From: Beutenbergia cavernae DSM 12333
Lineage (GTDB): Bacteria; Actinomycetota; Actinomycetes; Actinomycetales; Beutenbergiaceae
Direction: 5' to 3'
Length of the DNA: 64,000 nt
NCBI RefSeq assembly: GCF_000023105.1
Contig: NC_012669.1
Location: 2,667,025 to 2,731,024 of the forward strand
The notes under the pieces were generated by a model that was not told where the DNA came from, made no database searches, and worked only from the letters and a program-made list of their open reading frames with translations. A program made the translations under genes and the position numbers. Of the stretch, positions 17,854 through 27,645 are shown in pieces (the stretch's first letter is position 1; each line of letters opens with the position of its first letter).

Positions 17854-20800
17854 GAGGCGAGGCACCCCGGGCCGAGCAGCGCCTTGAGATCGCCGTACAG
17901 GGCCGGCGAGCGCTCCACCCGCAGCGCGTCCTCGAGCCGCAGCACCGTGGCGCGACCCGGGCTGGTGAGCCGCAGGTGCACCTCCGTGCCGCCGGGGTGC
18001 GTGGTGAGGATCTCCCGCAGCCGCTCCACGACCGGTGGGGTGCACCGGGCGTCGGGCAGCTGGAGCGTCATCGGGCTCGTGTCAGCGCCGGCGAGGTCGG
18101 GCAGCGACAGCTCCATCGCCTGCAGCTGGAGCTGCTCGTCGCGCCGGCGCACCCGACCGCGCAGCACCACCACCGTGTCCTCGGCCAGCACCGTCGAGTA
18201 CGCGAGGTAGGTCTCGCCGAAGAACATCACCTCGATGCTGCCCTCCAGGTCCTCGATGACGACGGCGGCCCACGGGTTGCCCTGCTTCGACACCTTGACC
18301 TGAAGGCTCGTGATGAGCCCGGCGATCGTGACCGTCGAGCCGTCCGGGCGGGCCTCGTCGGCGAGCAGCGTCGCGACGGAGACGTCCGCCGCGGCAGTGA
18401 GCACGTGCTCGACGCCGGCGAGCGGGTGGTCCGAGACGTACAGACCGAGCATCTGGCGCTCGAAGCTCAGCTTCTGCTTCTTGTCCCACTCGGGCAGGTC
18501 CGGGATCTCGACGGCGAACGACGCGACGCTCCCCGCGGCGTCGTCCGCCGGGCCGCCGAGGGAGGCGAACAGGTCGAACTGCCCCTCCGCCTCCTTGCGC
18601 TTGACGCCGATCACGGCGTCGACCGCCTGCTCATGCACGAGGAGCAGCGACCGGCGCGTGTGCCCGAGCGCGTCGAACGCGCCCGCCTTGACGAGCGACT
18701 CGATGGTCCGCTTGTTGCAGACGACGGCCGGCACCTTGTCGAGGAAGTCCGTGAACGAGGTGAACGCCCCCTTCTCCTCGCGGGCCTTCGCGATGGCCTC
18801 CACGACGTTCGCCCCGACGTTGCGCACCGCGGCGAGCCCGAACCGGATGTCTTCGCCGACCGGGGTGAAGTTCGCCGCCGAGTCGTTGACGTCCGGCGGC
18901 AGGACGGTGATGCCCAGGTGCCGGCACTCGTTGAGGTAGAGGGCGCTCTTGTCCTTGTCGTCGCGCGTGGACGTGAGCAGCGCCGCCATGTACTCGACGC
19001 GATAGTTGACCTTGAGGTACGCCGTCCAGTACGAGATCAGCCCGTACGCCGCCGAGTGCGCCTTGTTGAACGCGTAGTCGGAGAACGGGACCAGCACGTC
19101 CCAGAGGGCCTTGATCGCCCCTTCGGAGTACCCGCGCTCCTTCATCCCGTTCGAGAACGGGACGTACTCCTTGTCGAGGATCTCCTTCTTCTTCTTGCCC
19201 ATCGCGCGCCGCAGCAGGTCGGCCTCGCCGAGCGTGTACCCGGCCAGGTGCTGGGCGATCGCCATGACCTGCTCCTGGTAGACGATGAGTCCGTAGGTGG
19301 GGCCGAGGACCTCCTCGAGCGGGCCGGCGAGCTCCGGGTGGATCGGGACGATGTCCTGGAGGCCGTTCTTGCGCAGGGCGTAGTTGGTGTGCGAGTTCGC
19401 ACCCATGGGGCCGGGACGGTAGAGCGCGCCCACGGCGGAGATGTCCTCGAAGTTGTCCGGGCGCATGAGGCGCAGGAGCTGCCGCATGCCGCTGCCGTCC
19501 AGCTGGAACACGCCGAGCGTCTCCGCCCGGCCGAGCAGCTCGTACGTCGCGGCGTCATCGAGCGGCACGTCCTCGATGACGACGTCCGGCTTGCCGTTGA
19601 TGCCGATGTTGACGAGCGCGTCCTCGAGGATCGTGAGGTTGCGCAGCCCGAGGAAGTCCATCTTCACCAGGCCGAGGTCTTCCCCGGCCGGGAAGTCGAT
19701 CTGCGTGATGATCGCGCCGTCGGAGTCGCGCCGCATGATCGGGATGACGTCGATCAGCGGCTCGGACGAGATGATGATCCCGGCCGCGTGGACGCCCCAC
19801 TGTCGTTTGAGGCCCTCGATGCCCTTCGCGGCATCGGTGACCTTGCGCGCATCGGGGTCGGTCTCGTACAGCGTGCGGAACTCTGCCGCCTCCGCGTACC
19901 GCTTGTCCTCCGGGTCGAAGATGCCGCTCAGGCTGACGTCCTTGCCCATGAGGGCCGGCGGCATCGCCTTCGTGAGCTTCTCCCCCATGGCGAACGGGTA
20001 GCCGAGCACGCGCCCCGAGTCCTTGAGCGACTGCTTCGCCTTGATCGTGCCGTACGTGACGATCGAGGCGACGTTCTCCTCGCCGTACTTCTGGGTGACG
20101 TAGCGGATGACCTCGCCGCGCCGACGCTCGTCGAAGTCGATGTCGAAGTCGGGCAGCGACATCCGCTCCGGGTTGAGGAACCGCTCGAAGATCAGACCGT
20201 TGCTCAGCGGGTCGAGCTCCGTGATGCCCATGGCGTAGGCGGCCATGGAGCCGGCACCCGACCCCCGGCCGGGGCCGACGCGGATGGAGTTCCGCTTGGC
20301 CCAGTTGATGAAGTCAGCGACCACGAGGTAGTACCCGGCGTACCCCTTGGACGTGATGACCTCGATCTCGTACTTCGCCTGCTGCGCGACGTCCTCGGGG
20401 ACGTGCTCGCCGAACCGCGAGACGAGGCCGCGCTCGACCTCCTTGACGAACAGCGAGATCTCGTCCTCGCCGGGCGGCACCGGGAAGTGCGGCATGTACC
20501 GCCCGACCTGCTCGGTGAACTCCACCTCACAGCGTTCCGCGATCGCGAGCGTGTTGTCGCACGCCTCGGGCAGCTCCGCGAACAGGCGCCGCATCTCGGC
20601 GCTCGACCGCACGTAGTAGCCGTCGCCGGACAGCGCGAACCGGTTGCCGCCCTGTTCGTACGTCGGGTCCGACATCAGCGAGTTGGACTGGACGCACAGC
20701 AGCAGCTCGTGCGCGTGCTCGTCCTCGTCGCGCACGTAGTGCAGGTCGTTCGTCGCCACCAACGGCGCACCCAGGTGGGCCGCGAGCTCCATGAGCTGCT

Positions 20801-21422
20801 TCGCCACGCGCTTCTCGAGCTCGAGCGAGTGATCCATGAGCTCGATGTAGAAGCTGTCCTTGCCGAAGATGTCCTGGAGCTCCGCGGCGGCACGCACCGC
20901 CTCGTCCCACTGCCCGAGCCGCAGCCGCGTCTGGATCTCCCCCGAGGGGCAGCCCGAGAACGCGATGAGCCCGTCCGAGTACCGCGTCATCAGCTCGCGG
21001 TCGATGCGCGGCTTGAAGTAGTAGCCCTCGAGGCTCGCGAGCGAACCCATCCGGAACAGGTTGTGCATCCCGGCCGTCGTCTCGGAGACGAGGGTCAGGT
21101 GCGTGTACGCACCGCCGCCCGCGACGTCGTCGCCCACCTGGTCGCGCTCACCCCAGCGCACCCTCGAACGGTCCTGCCGCGCCGTGCCGGGTGTGACGTA
21201 CGCCTCCAGGCCGATGATCGGCTTGATGCCCGCGGCGCGCGCCCGCTTCCAGAAGTCGTACGCACCGAACAGGTACCCGTGGTCGGTGATGGCCACGGCG
21301 CTCTGCCCCTGCGCCTTGACCTCGGCGACGAGATCGGGCACCCGGGCCGCGCCGTCGAGCATCGAGTAGTCCGTGTGCACGTGGAGATGGACGAAGTCGG
21401 ATCCAGGTGCAGCGGACGGCAT
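17850..21422 (-). CDS. dnaE: DNA polymerase III alpha subunit
   Basis: 1190 residues, the DnaE1 size. PHP domain at the N terminus with intact metal-site histidines (FVHLHVHTDYSMLDGA), which in actinobacteria is the proofreading exonuclease; polymerase palm with catalytic aspartates in LPDFDIDFDE (D425, D427, D429); finger segments VGPGRGSGAGSMAAYAMG and YQEQVMAIAQHLAGYTLG; tandem HhH and OB-fold (VTIAGLITSLQVKVSKQGNP) towards the C terminus; C-terminal clamp-binding region. The ATG is 7 nt behind TACGAT with no Shine-Dalgarno. The long reading frame opposite it is a codon-bias shadow. Confidence 0.98.
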   Translation of the reverse strand: MPSAAPGSDFVHLHVHTDYSMLDGAARVPDLVAEVKAQGQSAVAITDHGYLFGAYDFWKRARAAGIKPIIGLEAYVTPGTARQDRSRVRWGERDQVGDDVAGGGAYTHLTLVSETTAGMHNLFRMGSLASLEGYYFKPRIDRELMTRYSDGLIAFSGCPSGEIQTRLRLGQWDEAVRAAAELQDIFGKDSFYIELMDHSLELEKRVAKQLMELAAHLGAPLVATNDLHYVRDEDEHAHELLLCVQSNSLMSDPTYEQGGNRFALSGDGYYVRSSAEMRRLFAELPEACDNTLAIAERCEVEFTEQVGRYMPHFPVPPGEDEISLFVKEVERGLVSRFGEHVPEDVAQQAKYEIEVITSKGYAGYYLVVADFINWAKRNSIRVGPGRGSGAGSMAAYAMGITELDPLSNGLIFERFLNPERMSLPDFDIDFDERRRGEVIRYVTQKYGEENVASIVTYGTIKAKQSLKDSGRVLGYPFAMGEKLTKAMPPALMGKDVSLSGIFDPEDKRYAEAAEFRTLYETDPDARKVTDAAKGIEGLKRQWGVHAAGIIISSEPLIDVIPIMRRDSDGAIITQIDFPAGEDLGLVKMDFLGLRNLTILEDALVNIGINGKPDVVIEDVPLDDAATYELLGRAETLGVFQLDGSGMRQLLRLMRPDNFEDISAVGALYRPGPMGANSHTNYALRKNGLQDIVPIHPELAGPLEEVLGPTYGLIVYQEQVMAIAQHLAGYTLGEADLLRRAMGKKKKEILDKEYVPFSNGMKERGYSEGAIKALWDVLVPFSDYAFNKAHSAAYGLISYWTAYLKVNYRVEYMAALLTSTRDDKDKSALYLNECRHLGITVLPPDVNDSAANFTPVGEDIRFGLAAVRNVGANVVEAIAKAREEKGAFTSFTDFLDKVPAVVCNKRTIESLVKAGAFDALGHTRRSLLLVHEQAVDAVIGVKRKEAEGQFDLFASLGGPADDAAGSVASFAVEIPDLPEWDKKQKLSFERQMLGLYVSDHPLAGVEHVLTAAADVSVATLLADEARPDGSTVTIAGLITSLQVKVSKQGNPWAAVVIEDLEGSIEVMFFGETYLAYSTVLAEDTVVVLRGRVRRRDEQLQLQAMELSLPDLAGADTSPMTLQLPDARCTPPVVERLREILTTHPGGTEVHLRLTSPGRATVLRLEDALRVERSPALYGDLKALLGPGCLAS

Positions 21423-21429
21423 GAGGTAG

Positions 21430-21435
21430 ATCGTA
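21430..21435 (-). promoter_or_regulatory. dnaE -10 element (leaderless)
   Basis: TACGAT on the minus strand, 7 nt before the dnaE ATG. The same hexamer serves the DinG/XPD-like helicase gene at 59.6 kb. No good -35 is seen. Confidence 0.6.
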
Positions 21436-21528
21436 AGTCGCGCCGCCCACGCCCGGACGACCCCGCGCGGGTGTCGCCGATGCCGGTGGTGTCCGACGGC
21501 GTGTCGTCCTCCGGCGTGTCCGCGTCCG

Positions 21529-22014
21529 TCAGATCGTGAGGACCCGCACGGCCTCGCGGTGCCGGATCCCGGCATCGAGGAAGACCTCGTCGGCGACGGC
21601 GTAGCCGAGCCGGGCGTAGAAGCCCACCGCGCGCTCCTGGGCCGCCAGCTCGACGCGCACGGTCAGCCGCTCGCCGTCGGGCACGCCGTGGTCGGCGAGC
21701 GCCAGGCCCTCGAGGGCGGCCATGAGCACGGCGCCGACGCCGAGCCCGCGAGCCGACGCCGCGACGGCGATCCGACCGACGTGCACCACGCCCGGCCGGT
21801 CCGGGTCGGCGAGCAGCCGACCGGTCCCGAGCACCTCGTCGTCGCTCCCGCAGGCGAGCACGTGCGTCGTGGTCGGTGCGTCGTCGTCCGCATCGTGCTC
21901 GAGCTCGATCGGCACGCCCTGCTCCCGGACGAACACGTCGTGGCGGAGCGCCAGCGCCCGCCGGAGCATGGCGTCGTCGGTGACCCGCAGGACGCGCACC
22001 GTGGGGGCGCTCAT
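21529..22014 (-). CDS. GNAT-family N-acetyltransferase
   Basis: 161 residues. GNAT fold: N-terminal ALRHDVFVREQGVPIELEHD resembling the ElaA/PanM group, then motif A VGRIAVAASARGLGVGAVLM holding the acetyl-CoA pyrophosphate loop (about 79-98), and motif B AVGFYARLGYAVADEVFLD. It acetylates an unknown small molecule or protein amine. ATG start lies 4 bp after the stop of the pseudouridine synthase gene, so it is probably co-transcribed with lspA and that gene. Confidence 0.9.
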   Translation of the reverse strand: MSAPTVRVLRVTDDAMLRRALALRHDVFVREQGVPIELEHDADDDAPTTTHVLACGSDDEVLGTGRLLADPDRPGVVHVGRIAVAASARGLGVGAVLMAALEGLALADHGVPDGERLTVRVELAAQERAVGFYARLGYAVADEVFLDAGIRHREAVRVLTI

Positions 22015-22018
22015 CCGC

Positions 22019-22948
22019 TCATGCTCCGTCCCGGAGCGCCTCCAGGGACGCCGCCAGGTCTGCGGGGTAGTCGGACGTCACCTCTGTCCACTCCCCCGTC
22101 ACCGGGTGCTCGAAGCCGAGCCGGACGGCGTGCAGCCACTGCCGCGTCAGGCCGAGTCGTTCCGCCAGCCGGGGATCGGCCCCGTACGTCACGTCGCCGA
22201 CGCACGGGTGCTTGACGGCCGCCATGTGCACGCGGATCTGGTGCGTCCGCCCGGTCTCGAGGTGGACCTCCAGCAGGCTCGCCGCCGGCATCGCCTCGAG
22301 CGTCTCGTAGTGCGTGACCGAGGGCTTGCCGTCGGCGACGACAGCCCACTTGTAGTCGTGCCGCGGGTGCCGCCCGATCGGGGCGTCGATCGTCCCGGCG
22401 CTCGGGTCCGGGTGCCCCTGGACGAGCGCGTGGTAGACCTTCGTCACCGTGCGTTCCTTGAACGCGCGTTTGAGCACCGAGTAGGCGCGCTCGCTCTTGG
22501 CCACGGCCATGAGCCCCGACGTCCCGACGTCGAGGCGGTGCACCACGCCCTGCCGCTCCGCCGCGCCGGACGTCGACACGCGCACACCGGCGGCGGCGAG
22601 CGCGCCGATCACGGTAGGCCCGCTCCACCCGGGCGAGGGGTGGGCGGCGACGCCGACGGGCTTGTCGACGACGACCACGTCGTCGTCGGAGTACACGATC
22701 CGCATCCCGGGCACGGGTTCGGCCACGACCTGCGGAGGCTCCGCGGCCTCCGGCAGCTCGACCTCCAGCCACGCCCCGGCCGCGAGCCGGTCCGACTTCC
22801 CGGCCGCGGCGCCGTCCAGCAGCACCCGACCCGCCGCGGCGAGGTCGGCCGCCGCGGAGCGGGAGAGCCCGAGCAGACGTGCCATCCCGACGTCCACGCG
22901 CTCACCCGCGAGCCCGTCCGGCACGGGCAGGCTGCGTCGCTCAGCCAT
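22019..22948 (-). CDS. RluA/RluD-family pseudouridine synthase
   Basis: 309 residues. N-terminal S4 domain ([19 protein letters not shown]) and catalytic domain with the invariant Asp in [18 protein letters not shown] (about residue 140), then [20 protein letters not shown] and [19 protein letters not shown]. It isomerises uridine in large-subunit rRNA; homologues in this lspA-adjacent place are called RluD or Rv1540-like. ATG overlaps the lspA stop by 8 bp, a linkage conserved in many bacteria. Confidence 0.94.
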   Translation of the reverse strand: MAERRSLPVPDGLAGERVDVGMARLLGLSRSAAADLAAAGRVLLDGAAAGKSDRLAAGAWLEVELPEAAEPPQVVAEPVPGMRIVYSDDDVVVVDKPVGVAAHPSPGWSGPTVIGALAAAGVRVSTSGAAERQGVVHRLDVGTSGLMAVAKSERAYSVLKRAFKERTVTKVYHALVQGHPDPSAGTIDAPIGRHPRHDYKWAVVADGKPSVTHYETLEAMPAASLLEVHLETGRTHQIRVHMAAVKHPCVGDVTYGADPRLAERLGLTRQWLHAVRLGFEHPVTGEWTEVTSDYPADLAASLEALRDGA

Positions 22949-23582
22949 CGGCGTGCTGCACGCGCGATCCGTCGAGCGCCCGCCCCTGCACGGCCAGCAG
23001 CGCGATCCCCGCGGCCGAGAGGACGATCGCGATGTCGGCGACGTTGCCGACGAAGAGGTCCGCGTAGTTGATGAAGTCGACCACGTGCCCGACGCCGAAG
23101 CCGGGCTCGCGGAAGAGCCGGTCGATGAGGTTGCCGACCGCCCCGCCGAGCAGGGCTCCGAGGGCCACCGCCCAGCGCGCCGTGCCGATCTTCCGCGCCG
23201 TCACGAGGACGGCGATGCTCACCGCCACCATCGCGATCGTGAAGACCCACGTGACGCCGGTGCCGAACGAGAACGCTGCCCCGGGGTTGAACACCAGCGT
23301 GAACGAGAGCAGGTCGCCGATCACCGGGACCCGCTCGCCCGGCTCGAGATTCGTCACCGCGAGGTACTTGGTGACCTGGTCGACCAGCACCACCGCGACC
23401 GCGAGGACGGCGAACTGCCACAGCAGACGACGTCGACGCTCGGGGGGAACGGGCGGGGCGCCGGAGGACTCCGACGGCGTCGCGTCCGCATCGCCGGCCC
23501 TCGCCGACGCCTCCACCGCCTCCCCCTCGGCCGCAGGGCCGTGGGTGGCGTCGTGCTGCCCGACGGGCTCCTGGCTGGTCAT
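22941..23582 (-). CDS. lspA: lipoprotein signal peptidase (signal peptidase II)
   Basis: 213 residues. Cleaves the signal peptide of diacylglyceryl-modified prolipoproteins in the membrane. Four transmembrane segments; aspartic-protease motifs [19 protein letters not shown] and [11 protein letters not shown] with both catalytic Asp present. A 55-residue, acidic, probably disordered cytosolic N-terminal extension (rich in Glu, Ala, Ser) precedes the first membrane segment; this is longer than in most bacteria. A CAGACT hexamer 8 nt before the ATG may give a leaderless transcript. Confidence 0.95.
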   Translation of the reverse strand: MTSQEPVGQHDATHGPAAEGEAVEASARAGDADATPSESSGAPPVPPERRRRLLWQFAVLAVAVVLVDQVTKYLAVTNLEPGERVPVIGDLLSFTLVFNPGAAFSFGTGVTWVFTIAMVAVSIAVLVTARKIGTARWAVALGALLGGAVGNLIDRLFREPGFGVGHVVDFINYADLFVGNVADIAIVLSAAGIALLAVQGRALDGSRVQHADG

Positions 23583-23647
23583 CGGGGCAAAGTCTGGCAC
23601 GGAATCGCCCCGGTGCCTGCTCTCCCGTGGCACGCGTGGGAACGGCT

Positions 23648-23679
23648 GCGGCCCGGGCACCCATGGGTGCCCGGGCCGC
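23648..23679. terminator. strong terminator between divIVA and lspA
   Basis: Inverted repeat of GCGGCCCGGGCACCC with only AT between the arms (a 14-pair stem with a 4-nt loop in RNA). It ends divIVA transcription from the right; only a weak U-rich stretch follows. lspA therefore probably starts from its own promoter. Confidence 0.8.
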
Positions 23680-23729
23680 GAGTCCGTGCGGTGTGCCGGT
23701 CGCGCGTGCCTCGCGCCGGCGTCGGTGCG

Positions 23730-24446
23730 CTACGGCAGGGTCGGGACGTCGGCCGCGGAGTCGAGGCCGATGATCGACGCCTGCTTGTCGAGGTTCTCCA
23801 GCAGGCCCCCGAGGTACCCCTTGAGCCGGGTCCGGTAGTCGCGCTCGAACGCCCGCAGCTGCGAGATCTTGTGCTCGAGCGTCGCCCGCTCCGTCTCGAG
23901 CTGCTTGAGCGTCCGGGAGCGCTGCTCCTGCGCCTCCTGCTGGATCTGGTCACCGGCCGAACGCGCCTCGGCGACGATCCGGTCGGCCTCCTCCTTGCCG
24001 TTGCGCACGTACTCGTCGTGGAGCCGCTGCGCGAGCTGCAGCATGCCGGTCGCCGACTCGGGCTCGGTCTGCCCGGGACGCGGAGCCGGGGCGGCCGGAG
24101 CCGCGGGCTGCGCGTAAGCAGGCGCCGGAGCGGGCGTCGGCTTGGGTGCCGGCGGCTCGGGCTCGGGCTCCGGCGCCACCGGCGCCGTCACCTGGGTCAC
24201 AGGGCCGGTCTCGTCGACGGCCGGCGCGGCCGCTGCCGCGCCACCACCGGACCGGCTCAGCTCGGACACGCGCCGCTCGGCGGCGGCGAGCTTCGTCTTG
24301 AGCTCCTCGTTCTCGCCCGCGGTGACGCGGAGAGTGTTGACGATCTCGTCGAGGAAGTCGTCCACCTCGTCCTGGTCGTAGCCCTCACGGAACTTGGTGG
24401 TCTGGAACTTCTTGTTGAGAACGTCGTCTGCTGTCAGCAGCGCCAT
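23730..24446 (-). CDS. divIVA: DivIVA/Wag31 cell-pole organiser
   Basis: 238 residues. Conserved N-terminal membrane-curvature-binding segment ADDVLNKKFQTTKFREGYDQ, first coiled coil to about residue 75, a Pro/Ala/Glu-rich linker (about 85-145), and a second long coiled coil with EEADRIVAEARSAGDQIQQE. Marks poles and septa and recruits the elongation machinery in actinobacteria. ATG (MALLTADDV) preferred, with GAGG 8 nt upstream. Linked to yggT and sepF as in most actinobacteria. Confidence 0.96.
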   Translation of the reverse strand: MALLTADDVLNKKFQTTKFREGYDQDEVDDFLDEIVNTLRVTAGENEELKTKLAAAERRVSELSRSGGGAAAAAPAVDETGPVTQVTAPVAPEPEPEPPAPKPTPAPAPAYAQPAAPAAPAPRPGQTEPESATGMLQLAQRLHDEYVRNGKEEADRIVAEARSAGDQIQQEAQEQRSRTLKQLETERATLEHKISQLRAFERDYRTRLKGYLGGLLENLDKQASIIGLDSAADVPTLP

Positions 24447-24546
24447 AGTGGTCACCTCGGTTAGTCATCTCGTCCGCACGGACTTCGCCTGCGTGGAACG
24501 CGGTCAACGGTAGCGGATGCCTTCCCCGGCGCACGCGCTGGCCCAC

Positions 24547-24837
24547 TCAGGCGAGCCTGGAGAGTATCTGCAGGAGGAACGACGCGACGATCATGACCAC
24601 GAGGAAGGCGAGATCGATGGCGACGCCGCCGATCCGCAACGGGGGAATCACGCGCCGCACGAGCTTGATCGGTGGATCCGTGACGGTGTACACGGCTTCG
24701 GCGAGCACCAGGGTCACGCCCTGCGGGCGCCACTCCCTCGAGAACACCTGGATGAGATCGAACACGATCCGGATCAGCATCGCGACGATGAAGAGCAGGA
24801 CGAGCAGGTAGGCGATCGACGCGATCCAGCCAAGCAC
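24547..24837 (-). CDS. yggT: YggT-family membrane protein
   Basis: 96 residues with two long hydrophobic segments (IASIAYLLVLLFIVAMLIRIVF and VAIDLAFLVVMIVASFLLQI) bracketing the family segment YTVTDPPIKLVRRVIPPLRIG. Function unclear; linked to osmotic/potassium tolerance in some bacteria and always near sepF/divIVA in Gram-positives. GTG start 9 bp after sepF. Confidence 0.94.
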   Translation of the reverse strand: MLGWIASIAYLLVLLFIVAMLIRIVFDLIQVFSREWRPQGVTLVLAEAVYTVTDPPIKLVRRVIPPLRIGGVAIDLAFLVVMIVASFLLQILSRLA

Positions 24838-24846
24838 GTGGGTGGA

Positions 24847-25335
24847 TCAGCTCTGGTTGAAGAAGCGCGCCTGCGGCTCCTCGTCCTCGGCCGAGTCGGT
24901 GGCGATCTCGACGGAGGCAGGCGAGAGCAGGAAGACCTTGTTGGTGACTCGCTCGATCGAGCCGTGCAGGCCGAACACCAGTCCCGCCGAGAAGTCGACG
25001 AGGCGCTTCGCCTCGGCGTCGGTCATGTCCGTCAGGTTCATGATGACGGGCGTGCCGGATCGGAAGGACTCCCCGATGATCTTCGCGTCGTTGTACGTGC
25101 GCGGGTGGACGGTCGTGATGCGACGCAGGTCGCCGGCGCTCCCCGCCGACGACGCCGCGGAGCGGGCCGATCGGATCGGCGTCACCGCGGCCGGCGCGTG
25201 CTCGCGCGGCTTCTGCTGCTCCGGAGCGTCCGACTGGGCGTACTCGTCGTACTCCGCGTACTCCGACTCCGCCCCCTCGGCACGGTCCGCCTCGGACAGC
25301 CCGAGGTACAGCATCGTCTTCCGCAGGGCTCCCAT
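24847..25335 (-). CDS. sepF: cell division protein SepF
   Basis: 162 residues. N-terminal amphipathic membrane-binding helix ([13 protein letters not shown]), an acidic Tyr/Glu/Asp-rich linker ([12 protein letters not shown]), and the SepF core ([19 protein letters not shown], then [18 protein letters not shown]). SepF tethers FtsZ to the membrane in actinobacteria, which lack FtsA; the conserved FtsZ tail it binds is present in this window. GAGGAG ribosome site. yggS, which usually sits between pgeF and sepF, is missing. Confidence 0.96.
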   Translation of the reverse strand: MGALRKTMLYLGLSEADRAEGAESEYAEYDEYAQSDAPEQQKPREHAPAAVTPIRSARSAASSAGSAGDLRRITTVHPRTYNDAKIIGESFRSGTPVIMNLTDMTDAEAKRLVDFSAGLVFGLHGSIERVTNKVFLLSPASVEIATDSAEDEEPQARFFNQS

Positions 25336-25400
25336 GGCTGCTCCTCGTGTGGTGCCTCGACGCCTCGACGGGTCGCAAGCGCGCCCCGTCCCTCGTGACG

Positions 25401-26186
25401 CTAGCCCAGGCCACCGTCCCGGGAGTGCACCACCCTGCGGCGTGTCGCGATCACGCCGGCGCTCCGGCCGGTGACGCCGTCGCGCCGGTGCGAGAACATC
25501 GCGGCGTCCTCCCGTGTGCAGACGTCGACGCGGACCACGTCGACCCCGTCCGCCGTGAGCCCGGTCACGACGGCGCCCGGCAGGTCGAGCGACGGCGTCC
25601 CCCAGGACGTCGTGGCGCGCGCGGCCGGGTACGCCTCCGCCACCTCGTCGCGCATCGACTCCGGCACCTCGTAGCACCGGCCGCAGATCGCGGGACCCAC
25701 GACCGCCCTCAGGTCGCCGCCGCCGCGCGAGCGCACCGCCGCCACCGTGGCGCCCACGACGCCCGCGAGCAGGCCCGCACGGCCGGCATGCGCCGTCGCG
25801 AGCACGGGTGCTCCGTCGGGGCCCGTCGCGGCGATCAGCACCGGGACGCAGTCTGCGACGAGCACGCCGAGCCCGATGTCGGTGCGCCGGGTCACGAGGG
25901 CGTCGGCGACAGCCACGCTCCCGGCCCGGACATCCGCGCCGGCGTCCACCTCGGCGACGTCGGGCCCGTGCACCTGGGTGGCGAACGCCACAGGTGCGCC
26001 GAGGAGCTCCGCCACCCGCAGCCGGTTCGCCCGGACCGCCCGCTCGTCGTCGGCGACGCCCAGTCCGAGGTTCAGGCTGGCGTACGGCGCAGCGCTCAGC
26101 CCGCCGGCACGGGTCGTGAAGAACGCCCGCACCGCCGGGCCGAGATCGCACTCGATGACGTCGATGACGCCGTCGGCCGGCGACAT
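25401..26186 (-). CDS. pgeF: polyphenol oxidase/laccase-domain purine nucleoside phosphorylase (YfiH type)
   Basis: 261 residues. Family metal-site residues are visible: His in [13 protein letters not shown] (about 75), Cys in [12 protein letters not shown] (about 115) and His in [11 protein letters not shown] (about 133). YfiH-family enzymes act on adenosine/inosine and may edit peptidoglycan precursors (PgeF). ATG 6 bp after the ftsZ stop, the standard actinobacterial neighbour of ftsZ. Confidence 0.93.
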   Translation of the reverse strand: MSPADGVIDVIECDLGPAVRAFFTTRAGGLSAAPYASLNLGLGVADDERAVRANRLRVAELLGAPVAFATQVHGPDVAEVDAGADVRAGSVAVADALVTRRTDIGLGVLVADCVPVLIAATGPDGAPVLATAHAGRAGLLAGVVGATVAAVRSRGGGDLRAVVGPAICGRCYEVPESMRDEVAEAYPAARATTSWGTPSLDLPGAVVTGLTADGVDVVRVDVCTREDAAMFSHRRDGVTGRSAGVIATRRRVVHSRDGGLG

Positions 26187-26192
26187 GTGCGC

Positions 26193-27419
26193 CTACTTGA
26201 GGAAGTCGGGCACGTCCAGGTCGTCCTCGCGCCGCGACCGCACCGGCTGCTCGTCGAACACGCGCGGCACCTCGAGCGTGGACGGCCCCTCCTGCCGTGC
26301 CCCGACGGGAGCCGGGACGGGCTCCGCGTCGCGCTCGACCTGCGGTGTCGCAGCGGGCGCCGGGGCCGGGGCCTCGGGCGCCTGGGGCTGTTCCTCGATA
26401 CGCGGCGGCACCGCGGGCCGGGACGGCGCCACGATCTGCCCGACGCCGCGGTCGGTGGCGCGGGGCTGAGGCGTGCCGCCGTCGAACCCGGCGGCGATGA
26501 CCGTGACGCGGACCTCGTCGCCGAGCGCGTCGTCGATGACGGCGCCGAAGATGATGTTCGCCTCCGGGTGCGCCGCCTCCTGCACGAGCCGGGCCGCCTC
26601 GTGGATCTCGAACAGCCCGAGGTCGCTGCCGCCCTGGATCGAGAGGAGCACGCCGTGGGCGCCGTCGATGCTCGCCTCCAGCAGGGGCGACGAGATCGCG
26701 AGCTCGGCCGCCTGGACCGCACGGTCCTCGCCGATGGCCGACCCGATGCCCATGAGGGCGCTGCCCGCGCCCTGCATGACGGACTTCACGTCGGCGAAGT
26801 CCAGGTTGATGAGACCGGGTGTGGTGATGAGGTCGGTGATGCCCTGCACGCCGGACAGGAGCACCTGGTCCGCGGACTTGAACGCGTCCAGCACCGAGAC
26901 GCCCCGGTCGCTGATGGACAGCAGGCGGTCGTTGGGGATGACGATGAGGGTGTCGACCTCGTCGCGCAGGATGTCGATGCCGTTGTCCGCCTGGACGCCT
27001 CGGCGGCGACCCTCGAACGTGAACGGGCGGGTCACCACGCCGATCGTCAGCGCGCCGAGCGCGCGGGCGATCCGGGCCACGACCGGCGCGCCACCGGTGC
27101 CGGTGCCGCCGCCCTCGCCCGCGGTGACGAACACCATGTCCGCGCCGCGGATGACGTCCTCGATCTCCTCGGAGTGGTCCTCGGCCGCCTTCTTGCCCAC
27201 CTCCGGGTCAGCGCCGGCGCCGAGGCCGCGCGTGAGGTCGCGACCGACGTCGAGCTTGACGTCCGCGTCGCTCATGAGCAGGGCCTGCGCGTCGGTGTTG
27301 ATCGCGATGAACTCGACGCCCTTGAGCCCGACCTCGATCATCCGGTTCACGGCGTTGACGCCGCCGCCGCCGATGCCGACCACCTTGATGACCGCCAGGT
27401 AATTCTGCGGTGCTGCCAC
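26193..27419 (-). CDS. ftsZ: cell division protein FtsZ
   Basis: 408 residues, tubulin-like GTPase forming the Z ring. Seen: [18 protein letters not shown], tubulin signature [12 protein letters not shown] near residue 105, and the T7 loop [11 protein letters not shown]. After residue 318 comes a Pro/Ala/Glu-rich linker ending in the conserved tail [10 protein letters not shown], the docking site for SepF and FtsW. GTG start chosen over an ATG 15 bp upstream because AGAGGGA lies 6 nt before it. Stop codon is TAG. Promoter lies in the 226-bp gap to ftsQ. Confidence 0.98.
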   Translation of the reverse strand: MAAPQNYLAVIKVVGIGGGGVNAVNRMIEVGLKGVEFIAINTDAQALLMSDADVKLDVGRDLTRGLGAGADPEVGKKAAEDHSEEIEDVIRGADMVFVTAGEGGGTGTGGAPVVARIARALGALTIGVVTRPFTFEGRRRGVQADNGIDILRDEVDTLIVIPNDRLLSISDRGVSVLDAFKSADQVLLSGVQGITDLITTPGLINLDFADVKSVMQGAGSALMGIGSAIGEDRAVQAAELAISSPLLEASIDGAHGVLLSIQGGSDLGLFEIHEAARLVQEAAHPEANIIFGAVIDDALGDEVRVTVIAAGFDGGTPQPRATDRGVGQIVAPSRPAVPPRIEEQPQAPEAPAPAPAATPQVERDAEPVPAPVGARQEGPSTLEVPRVFDEQPVRSRREDDLDVPDFLK

Positions 27420-27497
27420 GTTGGTCCCTCTCATTCGGTGGTCAACCTTCACCCTCAGGTAGAGGGTCAGACTTATGTCACATTCGTCCTGTCCATG

Positions 27498-27526
27498 ACG
27501 GTAGGTCCGCGCCCGCGGCTCGGCAA
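27498..27526 (-). promoter_or_regulatory. candidate ftsZ promoter
   Basis: Minus strand: -35 TTGCCG (27521-27526), 17-bp spacer, -10 TACCGT (27498-27503), giving a leader of about 70 nt. The leader holds a small ACCCTC/GAGGGT hairpin at 27451-27467. No gene is visible in the ftsQ-ftsZ gap. Confidence 0.55.
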
Positions 27527-27645
27527 CGACATCGCCCGCGTGTCGTCGCGCCGGAGACGTCCGAACGCCGCCGGACGGAGTCAGGCGAGGTGCGCCGTCG
27601 TCATCCCCCACCAGGCGGTCGGCATCGCCGTCGACGCCGCCGCCG

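Noticed and set aside
17976-21539. 1187-codon open frame opposite dnaE
   Set aside because: GC-rich codon bias keeps antisense frames open; the composition (Arg, His, Val, Asp rich) matches no family and dnaE motifs are intact on the other strand.
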